A DNA stretch of 64,000 bases, from NCBI RefSeq assembly GCF_016834655.1, contig NZ_JAENHP010000033.1:32867-96866 (forward strand), in the 5' to 3' direction. This DNA is from Paractinoplanes ovalisporus (GTDB lineage: Bacteria > Actinomycetota > Actinomycetes > Mycobacteriales > Micromonosporaceae). Shown here piece after piece: positions 26,157-34,078 of this stretch. Below the pieces are notes generated by a model. The model had not been told where the DNA came from, did no database searches, and was given only the letters and a program-made list of their open reading frames with translations. The translations under genes were made by a program, and so were the position numbers. How positions within the stretch are numbered: position 1 is the first letter of the stretch; the number at the start of each line of letters is the position of its first letter.

Positions 26157-26360
26157 ACGACCGCGATGCCGACCGCGACCGCCCGCCAGGTGGCCGCGCG
26201 GCGACTTTGTACGGCCGCTCGCGAGGTGGCCGCACGGTGCTGAACGACCGTGGTGTCGACTGCGGCTGCCCGGGAGGTGGTCGCAACCGGCGCTGAATGA
26301 CCGCGATGCTGGTCGCGAACGGCCCAAGGTGGCCGCGCGGTGGAGCTGGACGACCGTACG
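26120..26360. repeat. Degenerate repeats of the Ala/Lys gene's 3' end
   Basis: The last codons of the preceding gene (CGCTCGCAAGGCGGCCGCG ... CGCTGA) recur in the spacer as CGCCCGCCAGGTGGCCGCG, CGCTCGCGAGGTGGCCGCA, CCGGGAGGTGGTCGCA and AAGGTGGCCGCGCGG, several followed by TGCTGA or CGCTGA and ACGACCG. The rest of the spacer to 26421 holds only the upstream region of the RNB gene. Confidence 0.65.
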
Positions 26361-26421
26361 AACGAGGGCCGCGCCGACGGGCGTGGCCCTTGTTCGTACG
26401 GGAAGCTGGTAGGAATGATCC

Positions 26422-27837
26422 GTGCCGATCAGACGGGTGTGGGCGCCGCGCATTGACTTCGACTCGCTGCGTGGCGAGCTCAGGCTGCCCGGTGAGTTTC
26501 CGGCCGATGCCCTGGCCGAAGCCGAAGCCGCCGCCTCGGGGCCGCCCCCGCCGGGCGCCGACCGCACCGACGTGCCGTTCGTGACGCTCGACCCGGCCAC
26601 GTCCAAGGATCTCGACCAGGCCATGCATCTGAGCCGGCGGCCCGGCGGTGGCTACCGCGTGCTCTACGCGATCGCCGACGTGGCCTCCTACGTACGGCCG
26701 GGTGGGCCCCTCGAGGCCGAGACCTGGGTGCGCGGTCAGACGATCTATCTGCCGGACGGGCGGATCCCGCTGCACCCGCCGGTGCTCAGTGAGGACGCGG
26801 TCAGCCTCTTCCCCGACGTCGACCGGGCCGCCGTGGTGTGGACGATCGACCTCGACGCCGACGGCGCGACCACCTCGGTCGCCCTGGAACGGGCGGTGGT
26901 CCGCAGCCGGGCCAAGCTCAACTACGAGGCCGTGCAGCAGCAGGTCGACGCGGGTGAGGCGCCGGAACCGCTGGCGCTGCTGACCGAACTGGGCACGCTG
27001 CTGGCGGCGCGGGCCTCCGAGCGGGGCGCGGTCAACCTGCCGCTGCCCGAGCAGGAGGTCGAACCGCACGACGGCGGCTGGCGGCTGGTGCTGCGGGCGC
27101 CGCTGCCGGTCGAGGAGCACAACGCGCAGATCTCCCTGCTCACCGGCATGGCGGCGGCCGATCTGATGCTGCGCGGCGGGGTCGGACTGCTGCGCACGAT
27201 GCCGCCGCCGAAGCCCGAGGCGGTCATGAAGCTGCAGGCCGCGGCGAAGTCGCTGGGTGTGTTGTGGCCGGCCGGGGCCCAGGTCGGCACCGTGGTCGCG
27301 TCGGTCGATCCGGCCAGTCCGCGCGGGGCGGCGTTCCTCGACCAGGCCGCCGATCTGCTGCGGGGTGCGGCCTACACGCCGTTCGACGGAACGCCGCCCG
27401 AGCAGACCGGGCACGGTGGTGTCGGAGCGCCGTACGCGCATGTCACCGCCCCGCTGCGGAGGCTGGCCGACCGGTACGCCACCGAGGTGTGCCTGGCGGT
27501 CGCGGCCGGCGCGACGATCCCGGAGTGGGCGCGGGCGGCGCTGCCCCGGCTGCCCAAGGCGATGTCGGAGTCGGACCGGCTCGCCGGCGCGGCCAACCGG
27601 GGCGCGATCGACCTGGCCGAGGCCGTGCTGCTGGAACACCGGGTCGGCGAGCTGTTCGAGGCGGGCGTGGTCGACCTGGACAACCCGTCGAAGGGCCGGC
27701 CGCCGGGCGGCACGGTCGCGATCGACGAGCCGGCCGTGCGCGCCCGCTGCCTGGGGGCGCTGTCTCTCGGCGTACGGATCCAGGCCCGTCTCACCGTGGC
27801 CGACCCGGTCACGCGGAAGGTGCAGTTCGAGGTATGA
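26422..27837 (+). CDS. RNB-domain exoribonuclease (RNase II/R family)
   Basis: This 471-residue protein has the RNB catalytic signature VTLDPATSKDLDQAMHLSRR (about residues 54-73), whose aspartates bind Mg2+, and the downstream PHAHVTAPLRR-type motif (here APYAHVTAPLRRLADRYA). It lacks the N-terminal cold-shock and C-terminal S1 domains of Escherichia coli RNase R, as is usual for the short actinobacterial RNB proteins. It degrades RNA 3' to 5'. GTG 26422 has AGGA seven bases upstream. The 3' end overlaps the convergent MarR gene by 29 bases. Confidence 0.93.
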   Translation: MPIRRVWAPRIDFDSLRGELRLPGEFPADALAEAEAAASGPPPPGADRTDVPFVTLDPATSKDLDQAMHLSRRPGGGYRVLYAIADVASYVRPGGPLEAETWVRGQTIYLPDGRIPLHPPVLSEDAVSLFPDVDRAAVVWTIDLDADGATTSVALERAVVRSRAKLNYEAVQQQVDAGEAPEPLALLTELGTLLAARASERGAVNLPLPEQEVEPHDGGWRLVLRAPLPVEEHNAQISLLTGMAAADLMLRGGVGLLRTMPPPKPEAVMKLQAAAKSLGVLWPAGAQVGTVVASVDPASPRGAAFLDQAADLLRGAAYTPFDGTPPEQTGHGGVGAPYAHVTAPLRRLADRYATEVCLAVAAGATIPEWARAALPRLPKAMSESDRLAGAANRGAIDLAEAVLLEHRVGELFEAGVVDLDNPSKGRPPGGTVAIDEPAVRARCLGALSLGVRIQARLTVADPVTRKVQFEV

Positions 27838-28231
27838 GCCGCTGGGCCAGGACGGTCAGCGCCCGGCGGTCGTCCTCGGAGAGGCCCGCGGCGAACGATT
27901 CGATGCGCTCGGCGAACTCGGCCGCCCCCTGACGGGCCAGCCGTAGCCCGTCCTCGGTGATCGACACGAGGACCACGCGGCGGTCGGAGGCGCTGGGCGT
28001 GCGGGTGACCAGGCCGCGGCGCTCGGCCCGGTCGACCAGGCCGCTGATCGACGACTTGTCGAGCCCGAGGTGACGGCCCAGGTCCTGCATGGTCGGCTGG
28101 TGGTCGCGCAGCACCCCGAGCAGCCGGGTCTGGATCAGCGACAGGTCGTGCCGCCCGGCGATCTCGGCCAGCGCGTTCTGCACGAGGAACGACAGCTGGG
28201 CGAGCGCATCGACAAAATTTTCATCGGCCAC
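27809..28231 (-). CDS. MarR family transcriptional regulator
   Basis: This 140-residue winged-helix protein carries the DNA-binding stretch LGRHLGLDKSSISGLVDRAE and the wing RTPSASDRRVVLVSITEDG. It is divergent from an MDR-type oxidoreductase across a 77-base spacer with a 28-base palindrome, so it almost certainly represses that gene and itself. Its 3' end overlaps the RNB gene. Confidence 0.92.
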   Translation of the reverse strand: MADENFVDALAQLSFLVQNALAEIAGRHDLSLIQTRLLGVLRDHQPTMQDLGRHLGLDKSSISGLVDRAERRGLVTRTPSASDRRVVLVSITEDGLRLARQGAAEFAERIESFAAGLSEDDRRALTVLAQRLIPRTAPSA

Positions 28232-28256
28232 GGGGGGATCCTATCCGAGAAGGTAC

Positions 28257-28284
28257 GTGGTACAAACTAATTAGTACGTGCCAC
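28257..28284. promoter_or_regulatory. MarR operator candidate
   Basis: A 28-base imperfect palindrome centred on the perfect ACTAATTAGT (28266-28275), with outer arms GTGGTACAA and ACGTGCCAC (7 of 9 complementary). It is 24-25 bases from both divergent start codons and strikingly AT-rich for this genome. Assignment to the adjacent MarR protein is by position. Confidence 0.72.
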
Positions 28285-28308
28285 GAACTAAACCTCGGGG
28301 AGGATGTC

Positions 28309-29226
28309 ATGAAGATCCACGCAGCGGTCGTGAGCTCGTTCGACCGCCCACCCGCGTACGAACCGTTCGACCTGCCCGACTTCGAGGGCGGCGACGACTT
28401 GGCGGTGGCCGACGTGCTGGCCGTCGGGCTGCACCCGCGGGTGCGCAGCGGAGCGTCGGGCCGCCACTACACGAGCACCGGGAAGCTGCCGATGGTGCCG
28501 GGCGTCGACGGTGTCGGCCGGCTGGCGGACGGCCGTACGGTCTACTTCGTCGCCGACGACGACCTGACCGGCCCGATGGCGACCCGCACGGTGATCGACA
28601 CCCGCCGCAGCGTCGACCTGCCCGCGGGCGCCGACCCCGTGATGATCGCGGCCGCCATGAACCCGGCCATGTCGTCCTGGGTCGCCCTGCGCCGCCGGGT
28701 GCCGCTGCGGGCCGGCCAGTCGGTGCTGGTGCTGGGCGCGGGCGGCAACGCGGGGGGCATGGCGATGCGGGTCGCGTCGCTGCTCGGCGCCGGTCGGGTC
28801 GTCGGCGCGGCCCGCCGCCCGTCCGGTCCCGACGTCGTCGCCCTGTCCGATGTGGCCTCCGTGGCCGCCGAGGCCGATGTGGTGCTCGACTACCTGTGGG
28901 GCGCCCCCGCCGCCGAGGCGATGATGGCGATCCTGCGGGCCCGCCCCGACCGCGGCCGCGAACTCAACTGGATCCAGATCGGCTCGGTCGCGGGCCCGAC
29001 GATCGAGCTGCCCTCGGTGGCGTTGCGCTCGGCCAACTTCCGCCTGCTGGGCAACGGCCAGGGCGCGGTGTCGGCGCGGGCCTACCTAGCCGAACTGCCC
29101 TCCCTGATCGACGAGATCACGGCCGGCCGGCTGTCGCTGAAGACCCGGACCGTCCCGCTGGCCGACGTCGAGGCGGCCTGGACCACCCCGGAGCAGCCCG
29201 GCGTGCGCACCGTCCTCGTGCCTTAG
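28309..29226 (+). CDS. MDR-superfamily zinc-independent oxidoreductase
   Basis: This 305-residue quinone-oxidoreductase-like protein has the NADPH-binding motif VLVLGAGGNAGGMAMRVASLLGA (about residues 142-164, shown in part) and an N-terminal GroES-like half with VPGVDGVGRLADG. The cysteine ligands of zinc alcohol dehydrogenases are absent. Such enzymes reduce quinones or reactive enones. GGGGAGG precedes the ATG. Control by the divergent MarR fits a response to a reactive compound. Its stop overlaps the next convergent gene by four bases. Confidence 0.85.
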   Translation: MKIHAAVVSSFDRPPAYEPFDLPDFEGGDDLAVADVLAVGLHPRVRSGASGRHYTSTGKLPMVPGVDGVGRLADGRTVYFVADDDLTGPMATRTVIDTRRSVDLPAGADPVMIAAAMNPAMSSWVALRRRVPLRAGQSVLVLGAGGNAGGMAMRVASLLGAGRVVGAARRPSGPDVVALSDVASVAAEADVVLDYLWGAPAAEAMMAILRARPDRGRELNWIQIGSVAGPTIELPSVALRSANFRLLGNGQGAVSARAYLAELPSLIDEITAGRLSLKTRTVPLADVEAAWTTPEQPGVRTVLVP

Positions 29227-30398
29227 TTGCGGGGATGACCCATGGTCACGTGGCTGGGGCCGTTCAACGCCGACGAGACCAGGTCGGCGAGGTCCCAGAC
29301 GGCCTGGTCGTCGTTCTGGGAGGCGGTCCAGGCCAGGGCGTTGACGACGTCGGTCCAGACCCGGCCCTCGAGGGTGACCGGTGCCGGCCCGGTGGCCTTC
29401 GCCGCGGCCTCGATCGGGCCGATGGCGTCCATGCGCCCCGGGCCCACCTTCATCACCTCGCGCCACTGGGCCGGGGTGAGGGTGGCCCGGTAGTCGCGGT
29501 TGTCGTCCAGGCCCAGGTCGTCCGGGGTCCTGGCGGGAATCGTGAACTCGCACCACGGCGACCAGCCGCCGGCCCCGATCGACGGGGGTGTGCCCCGAAC
29601 CCGCCAGCGGTAGGACTCGCCGTGCTTCAGCCGGCCGTGCCGGAAGAGCTCCAGGGTGGCCTTGAGCGGGTCGCCGGAGTCGCCGGGCAGTTGCAGGTCC
29701 TCGGCGGTGCGGCCGTAGACGCCGGTGATCTGGAAGGTCGACTGGATGGACCGGAGCCCGTCCGTCTGAGTGAACGAGGCCGACAGCGTGGGACGGACGG
29801 TGTCCAGCACGGGTCGTTCCGAGCCGGCCACGCAGATCCGGCCGTCGGTGCTCAGCCCGGTCGGCAGGGCCGCACCGGCGTAGCGGGGGTCGTTTGGGTC
29901 GGCCGACGGCGCGTCGTGGAGCCGGTCGAATCCGGCCGTCTCGTCTCCGCATATGCCGTAGGTCAGGGTGGGTCGCTCGGCGATCAGGGACTGGCAGGCG
30001 GCGAGCGGCAACGGCGCCGTCACAGGCCAGGGCGAGGGCCCGGACGGCGGGGGATGGGGGAGCGCGGTGAGGGCGTCGAATCGGCGCGGCGCCGGCTCGT
30101 CGGGGCGCGTCACGACCACGGTGAGAATGCACAGCACCACAACAACGCCGGCCCAGACCGCCATACGAACAAGCGCCCGCGACGGATCTGACGTCGGCGG
30201 CCCGGACAGCGGCGACGGCGAAATGGGCAGCGCCGACGGCTCGGACAGCGGCGGCGACGTGGGCAGCGGCGACGGCTCGGGAAGCCTGGTGGGCGGATCG
30301 GCTGGGTGACGCCGGCGGCGTGCGGTGAGGCTGCCGGCCACCACGGCCCCAGCCACGGCGGCCAGAATCACCCAGCCCGTACGGCGCGACGAAGCCAC
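29223..30398 (-). CDS. Membrane-anchored extracellular protein, unknown
   Basis: This 391-residue protein has a first hydrophobic segment (WVILAAVAGAVVAGSL, residues 9-24), a Pro/Ser-rich linker of short SPLP-like repeats (about 45-70), a second membrane segment (MAVWAGVVVVLCILTVVV, about 79-96) and an extracytoplasmic domain of about 290 residues. That domain includes a fibronectin-like part (LKHGESYRWRVRGTPPSIG ... WSPWCEFTI). Three cysteines suggest disulfide bonding outside the cell. No catalytic motif is recognised. The start is GTG 30398. A 130-bp repeat lies between it and panB. Confidence 0.7.
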   Translation of the reverse strand: MASSRRTGWVILAAVAGAVVAGSLTARRRRHPADPPTRLPEPSPLPTSPPLSEPSALPISPSPLSGPPTSDPSRALVRMAVWAGVVVVLCILTVVVTRPDEPAPRRFDALTALPHPPPSGPSPWPVTAPLPLAACQSLIAERPTLTYGICGDETAGFDRLHDAPSADPNDPRYAGAALPTGLSTDGRICVAGSERPVLDTVRPTLSASFTQTDGLRSIQSTFQITGVYGRTAEDLQLPGDSGDPLKATLELFRHGRLKHGESYRWRVRGTPPSIGAGGWSPWCEFTIPARTPDDLGLDDNRDYRATLTPAQWREVMKVGPGRMDAIGPIEAAAKATGPAPVTLEGRVWTDVVNALAWTASQNDDQAVWDLADLVSSALNGPSHVTMGHPRN

Positions 30399-30453
30399 AC
30401 CAGTCTCATCGACCGCGTACGGCCGGTTCTGAGTCCGGGGTTTTCGAGCGCAA

Positions 30454-30589
30454 CCACTTACGCACGCCGCCCGGGTGGGTTTCGCGTTCTGGACGCGTCA
30501 GCGGCCAGCGAAGCCCGCCCGGGTCCCCGCGGGAGCGACGGTCCGTCACCCACCACCCCGCGAGGACATCCGGCTCTTGATCTTGATCT
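30454..30589 (-). repeat. Dispersed ~130-bp repeat, copy B (3' of panB)
   Basis: Read on the minus strand it starts right after the panB stop with AGATCAAGATCAAGAGCCGG and ends near CGTGCGTAAGTGG. It matches copy A at 33473-33601 over its whole length with only scattered differences, including the identical stretch ACGGACCGTCGCTCCCGCGG. Both copies have the same orientation relative to the gene they follow. Confidence 0.9.
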
Positions 30590-31420
30590 TTAGAACGTAT
30601 GCTCCGCGGCCGGGAACTCGCCGCCCCGGACTTCCGCCGCGAACTGCTGAGTCGCCTGCGACAACATCCCCGCCAGATCGGCGTACTGCTTCACGAAGCG
30701 CGGCGTCCGTCCGGTCCGCAGCCCCGCCATGTCCTGCCAGACGAGCACCTGCGCGTCGGTGTCGGGACCGGCGCCGATGCCCACCGTCGGGATCTCGAGC
30801 TCCTTGGTGATCGTCTTGGCAACCTCGCCCGGCACCATCTCGAGCACCACCGCGAACGCGCCCGCGTCGGCGACCGCACGGGCATCGGACACGACCTGGG
30901 CGCCCTCGTTCTCGCGGCCCTGGACGCGGTAGCCGCCGATGGTGTGCTCGCTCTGCGGTGTGAAGCCGACGTGGCCCATGACCGGGATGCCGGCCCCGAC
31001 CAGCGCCTCGATCTGGGCGGCGACGCGACGGCCGCCCTCGAGCTTCACGGCGTGGGCGCCGCCCTCCTTCATGAACCGGACGGCCGTGCGCAGCGCCTGG
31101 GTCGGGCCTTCCTCATAGCTGCCGAAGGGCAGGTCGGCCACGATCAGCGCGGTTTTGGTGGCCCGGACCACGGCGCGGACCAGCGGGATCAGCTCGTCGA
31201 CGGTGATCGGCAGGGTGGTCTCGTGACCGAACACGTTGTTGGCCGCCGAGTCGCCGACCAGCAGCACGGGCACGCCGTTCTGGTCGAAGATCGAGGCCGT
31301 GTACTGGTCGTAGGAGGTCAGCATCGGCCAGCGGTCGCCGCGGCTCTTGGCGGCGACGAGGTCACGCGTGCGTACCCGGCGGGTGGGCGGGCCACCGTAC
31401 AGGGTCGGGATCTCGGTCAT
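30590..31420 (-). CDS. panB: 3-methyl-2-oxobutanoate hydroxymethyltransferase
   Basis: This 276-residue enzyme makes ketopantoate from alpha-ketoisovalerate with methylene-tetrahydrofolate, the first committed step of pantothenate/CoA synthesis. Visible are MLTSYDQYTASIFDQ, VGDSAANNVFGHETTLPIT, the metal-binding ADLPFGSYE and VKLEGG, and GHVGFTPQSEH. ATG 31420 gives the standard N-terminus. Its location beside glnA2 and glnE is conserved in actinobacteria. The 130-bp repeat begins one base after its stop. Confidence 0.96.
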   Translation of the reverse strand: MTEIPTLYGGPPTRRVRTRDLVAAKSRGDRWPMLTSYDQYTASIFDQNGVPVLLVGDSAANNVFGHETTLPITVDELIPLVRAVVRATKTALIVADLPFGSYEEGPTQALRTAVRFMKEGGAHAVKLEGGRRVAAQIEALVGAGIPVMGHVGFTPQSEHTIGGYRVQGRENEGAQVVSDARAVADAGAFAVVLEMVPGEVAKTITKELEIPTVGIGAGPDTDAQVLVWQDMAGLRTGRTPRFVKQYADLAGMLSQATQQFAAEVRGGEFPAAEHTF

Positions 31421-31620
31421 GGTGCGCTCCTTCCCTCGAGGCCGCGCGGATGCGGTCCCCGGGTGCGGATTCGATCGTCGCACCCGCGCGGGCGCCGCGG
31501 TCAGGGGCGAGTGGAGGTTTTCACACCCCAGGCCGCCGCCAGGGGGCAGTGCCAGCGTAATCTCGGCGTAATTGGGCCGGGGAAGACTGGCCTGTCAGGG
31601 CATTGATACTAGGGGTGACC

Positions 31621-32973
31621 GTGGACCGACAGCAGGAGTTCGTGCTTCGTACTCTGGAGGAGCGCGACATCCGTTTTGTCCGGCTCTGGTTCACCGATGT
31701 GCTGGGCACCCTCAAGAGCGTGTCGGTGGCCCCGGCCGAGTTGGAGTCCGCCTTCGAAGAGGGCATGGGCATCGACGGCTCGGCCATCGAGGGCTTCGCC
31801 CGGGTCTACGAGTCCGACATGGTCGCGATGCCCGACCCCACGACCTTCCAGGTGTTCCCGTTCGAGGGCGGCGTGAGCGGCGAGAGCGCCCGCATGTTCT
31901 GCGACATCCTGCTGCCCGACGGCAGTGCGGCCTGGGCCGACCCGCGCCACGTGCTGCGCCGCATGCTGGCCAAGGCGGCCGAGAAGGGCTTCACCTTCTA
32001 CACCCACCCCGAGGTCGAGTTCTTCCTGGTGCAGGACGGCCCGCTCGACGGCTCGGTGCCGATCCCGGTCGACAGCGGCGGCTACTTCGACCACACCACC
32101 CACGCCGTGGCCCGTGACTTCCGCCGTCAGGCCGTGCTCGCGCTCGAGCGGATCGGCATCTCGGTCGAGTTCAGCCACCACGAGGTCGCCCCCGGCCAGC
32201 AGGAGATCGACCTGCGCTACGCCGACGCGCTGACCACGGCCGACAACATCATGACCTTCCGGCACGTGGTCAAGGAGGTCGCGCTGTCGCAGGGCGTGCG
32301 GGCCACCTTCATGCCGAAGCCCTACACCGACCAGCCCGGCAGCGGCATGCACACGCACCTCTCGCTCATGGAGGGCGAGCGCAACGCGTTCTACGACGCC
32401 GACGACCCGCAGAAGCTGTCCAAGACCGCGCGCTCGTTCATCGCCGGCCTGCTGGTGCACGCGCGGGAATACACGGCCGTCACCAACCAGTACGTGAACT
32501 CGTACAAGCGCCTGTTCCCGCTGCAGCTGCCCAACGTGGTGACCGAGTCGCCGGCGTTCGTGAGCTGGGGTCACCTCAACCGTTCGGCGCTGGTCCGCGT
32601 GCCCGCGTTCGGCAAGCCCAGCTCGGCCCGCGTCGAGGTCCGCTCGATCGACTCGGCCACCAACCCCTACCTGGCCTTCGCGGTGCTGCTCGGGGCCGGT
32701 CTCAAGGGCATCGAGGAGGGCTACGAGCTGCCGCCGGGCGCCGAGGACGACGTGTGGTCGCTGTCGCCGGCCGAGCGCAAGGCCGCCGGTTACGACGCGC
32801 TCCCCGAGAATTTGTCCGAGGCGATCGACGTGATGAGCAAGTCGGAACTGATCGCCGAGGTGCTGGGCGAGCACGTTTTCGACTTCTTCCTCCGCAACAA
32901 AACGGCCGAATGGGAGCAGTACCGGCGCGAGGTCACGCCCTACGAAAGGCAGCGTTACCTGGGCGCGCTGTAA
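31621..32973 (+). CDS. glnA2: Type I glutamine synthetase, GlnA2-like
   Basis: This 450-residue GS family protein begins DRQQEFVLRTLEERDIRFVR, the signature start of actinobacterial GlnA2. It retains the metal and substrate motifs EVEFFLVQ, HHEVAPGQQEID and FMPKPYTDQPGSGMHTHLS. At the site where GlnA1 carries the adenylylated tyrosine (DLYDLPPEE) it reads DVWSLSPAE, so GlnE is unlikely to modify it. GTG 31621 is chosen from the family N-terminus (GTG 31615 is also possible). Its usual place is directly before glnE; here six genes intervene. Confidence 0.92.
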   Translation: MDRQQEFVLRTLEERDIRFVRLWFTDVLGTLKSVSVAPAELESAFEEGMGIDGSAIEGFARVYESDMVAMPDPTTFQVFPFEGGVSGESARMFCDILLPDGSAAWADPRHVLRRMLAKAAEKGFTFYTHPEVEFFLVQDGPLDGSVPIPVDSGGYFDHTTHAVARDFRRQAVLALERIGISVEFSHHEVAPGQQEIDLRYADALTTADNIMTFRHVVKEVALSQGVRATFMPKPYTDQPGSGMHTHLSLMEGERNAFYDADDPQKLSKTARSFIAGLLVHAREYTAVTNQYVNSYKRLFPLQLPNVVTESPAFVSWGHLNRSALVRVPAFGKPSSARVEVRSIDSATNPYLAFAVLLGAGLKGIEEGYELPPGAEDDVWSLSPAERKAAGYDALPENLSEAIDVMSKSELIAEVLGEHVFDFFLRNKTAEWEQYRREVTPYERQRYLGAL

Positions 32974-33030
32974 TGACGTAGATCCTGTCTTGTACGGTCT
33001 CTCCTGACGTCGCGCGACAAGGGAGAGGCC

Positions 33031-33456
33031 GTGCTTCAAGATCTGCTCGAGGGTGCTGGTCGCAGCATCGTGTTCGGAATCGTCGGCATCGGGCTGATGG
33101 CGGTGGGCTACGTGCTCGTCGACCTGCTCACCCCGGGCAAGCTGCGCGACCTGATCTTCGTCGAACGCAACCCCAACGCGTCCTTGCTGCTGGCGGCCAA
33201 CCAGCTCGGCATCGCCGCGATCGTGTTCACGGCGATCTTCACGTCCTACGACTCGTTCGGTCAGGGCCTGGCGTCGACGGTGCTGTTCGGCATCATCGGC
33301 ATCGCGATCATGGGGCTGGCGTTCCTGGTTCTCGACTGGATGACCCCGGGCAAGCTCGGCGAGGTCATCTGCACGCCCGAACGCCACGGCGGAGCGATGG
33401 TGAGCGCGGCGTCGCATTTCGGTGCGGCCCTGATCGTGTGTGCGTGTATTTCCTGA
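33031..33456 (+). CDS. DUF350-type membrane protein
   Basis: This 141-residue protein has four membrane helices arranged as two internal repeats: YVLVDLLTPGKLRDLIF in the first half and FLVLDWMTPGKLGEVIC in the second. Each is followed by a charged loop and another helix. Tandem two-helix repeats are the layout of DUF350 proteins. The role is unknown; some relatives accompany ATP-grasp or amine-metabolism genes. GTG 33031 follows GGGAGAGGCC. It lies 57 bases after glnA2, and the 130-bp repeat follows its stop. Confidence 0.8.
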   Translation: MLQDLLEGAGRSIVFGIVGIGLMAVGYVLVDLLTPGKLRDLIFVERNPNASLLLAANQLGIAAIVFTAIFTSYDSFGQGLASTVLFGIIGIAIMGLAFLVLDWMTPGKLGEVICTPERHGGAMVSAASHFGAALIVCACIS

Positions 33457-33472
33457 CGGATCCGAAAGACCA

Positions 33473-33601
33473 AGATCAAGATCCGGATGTCCCAGCGGGG
33501 TGGTGTGTACGGACCGTCGCTCCCGCGGGGACCCGGGCGGATCGAGCTGGCCGCTGGCGCGTCCAGAGCGCTCGAGCCACCCGGGCGACGTGCGTGAGTG
33601 G
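33473..33601 (+). repeat. Dispersed ~130-bp repeat, copy A (3' of the DUF350-type gene)
   Basis: It begins AGATCAAGATCCGGATGTCC, 16 bases after the stop of the DUF350-type gene, and ends CGTGCGTGAGTGG. It is the near-identical counterpart, inverted in the chromosome, of copy B downstream of panB. No conserved reading frame or terminal transposon repeat is evident. It ends 33 bases before the GNAT start. Confidence 0.9.
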
Positions 33602-33634
33602 AAACGCCCAAACCCGAAGCCCGAGGACCCTGCG

Positions 33635-34078
33635 ATGTCGATCGATCTTGTGCCGGTCACGCCGGAGAACTGGCGTGACTGCGCGGCGCTCACGGTGCAT
33701 GACGAGCAGCGGCGGTTCGTCAATGACGTCAGCTACTACCTCTGTCTGTGCCACTACGGCGACACCTGGAACCCGCTCGCGGCGACCCGGGACGGCGAAG
33801 TGGTCGGTTTCGTCATGTGGGGGATCGACGACGACCGCAGCGCCTGGATCGGCGGCCTGGTCGTCGACGCCCGGCACCAGCGCCAGGGCATCGGACACGC
33901 CATCGTGCGGACCCTGCGCGAACGCCTGATCGCCGAGCCGGGCACGCCCAACGTGGCGCTCAGTTACGCCGCCGACAACACTGCGGCTAGGCACCTCTAT
34001 CGGACACTGGGCTTCCACGAGACGGGCGAGACCGAGGAGACGGAACTGGTGGCCCGCTGGACTCCCGCACCAGCGTGA
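33635..34078 (+). CDS. GNAT family N-acetyltransferase (PaiA/spermidine-type)
   Basis: This 147-residue protein has acetyl-CoA motif A in GGLVVDARHQRQGIGHAIVRTLRER (centre at residue 82; QRQGIG binds the pyrophosphate) and a C-terminal NTAARHLYRTLGFHETGE. The N-terminal half (WRDCAALTVHDEQRRFVND) is like polyamine and diamine acetyltransferases. Its last 92 bases overlap the convergent DMT transporter gene. Confidence 0.9.
   Translation: MSIDLVPVTPENWRDCAALTVHDEQRRFVNDVSYYLCLCHYGDTWNPLAATRDGEVVGFVMWGIDDDRSAWIGGLVVDARHQRQGIGHAIVRTLRERLIAEPGTPNVALSYAADNTAARHLYRTLGFHETGETEETELVARWTPAPA

Noticed and set aside
33261..33611. Short frames running through the 130-bp repeat that give similar peptides in both copies
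   Set aside because: The similarity follows from DNA identity. The frames start in different neighbouring genes and have no own start site.
31609..33723. Minus-strand open frame of about 700 codons
   Set aside because: Antisense to glnA2 and the DUF350-type gene. Low-complexity Arg/Val/His-rich translation without a known fold.
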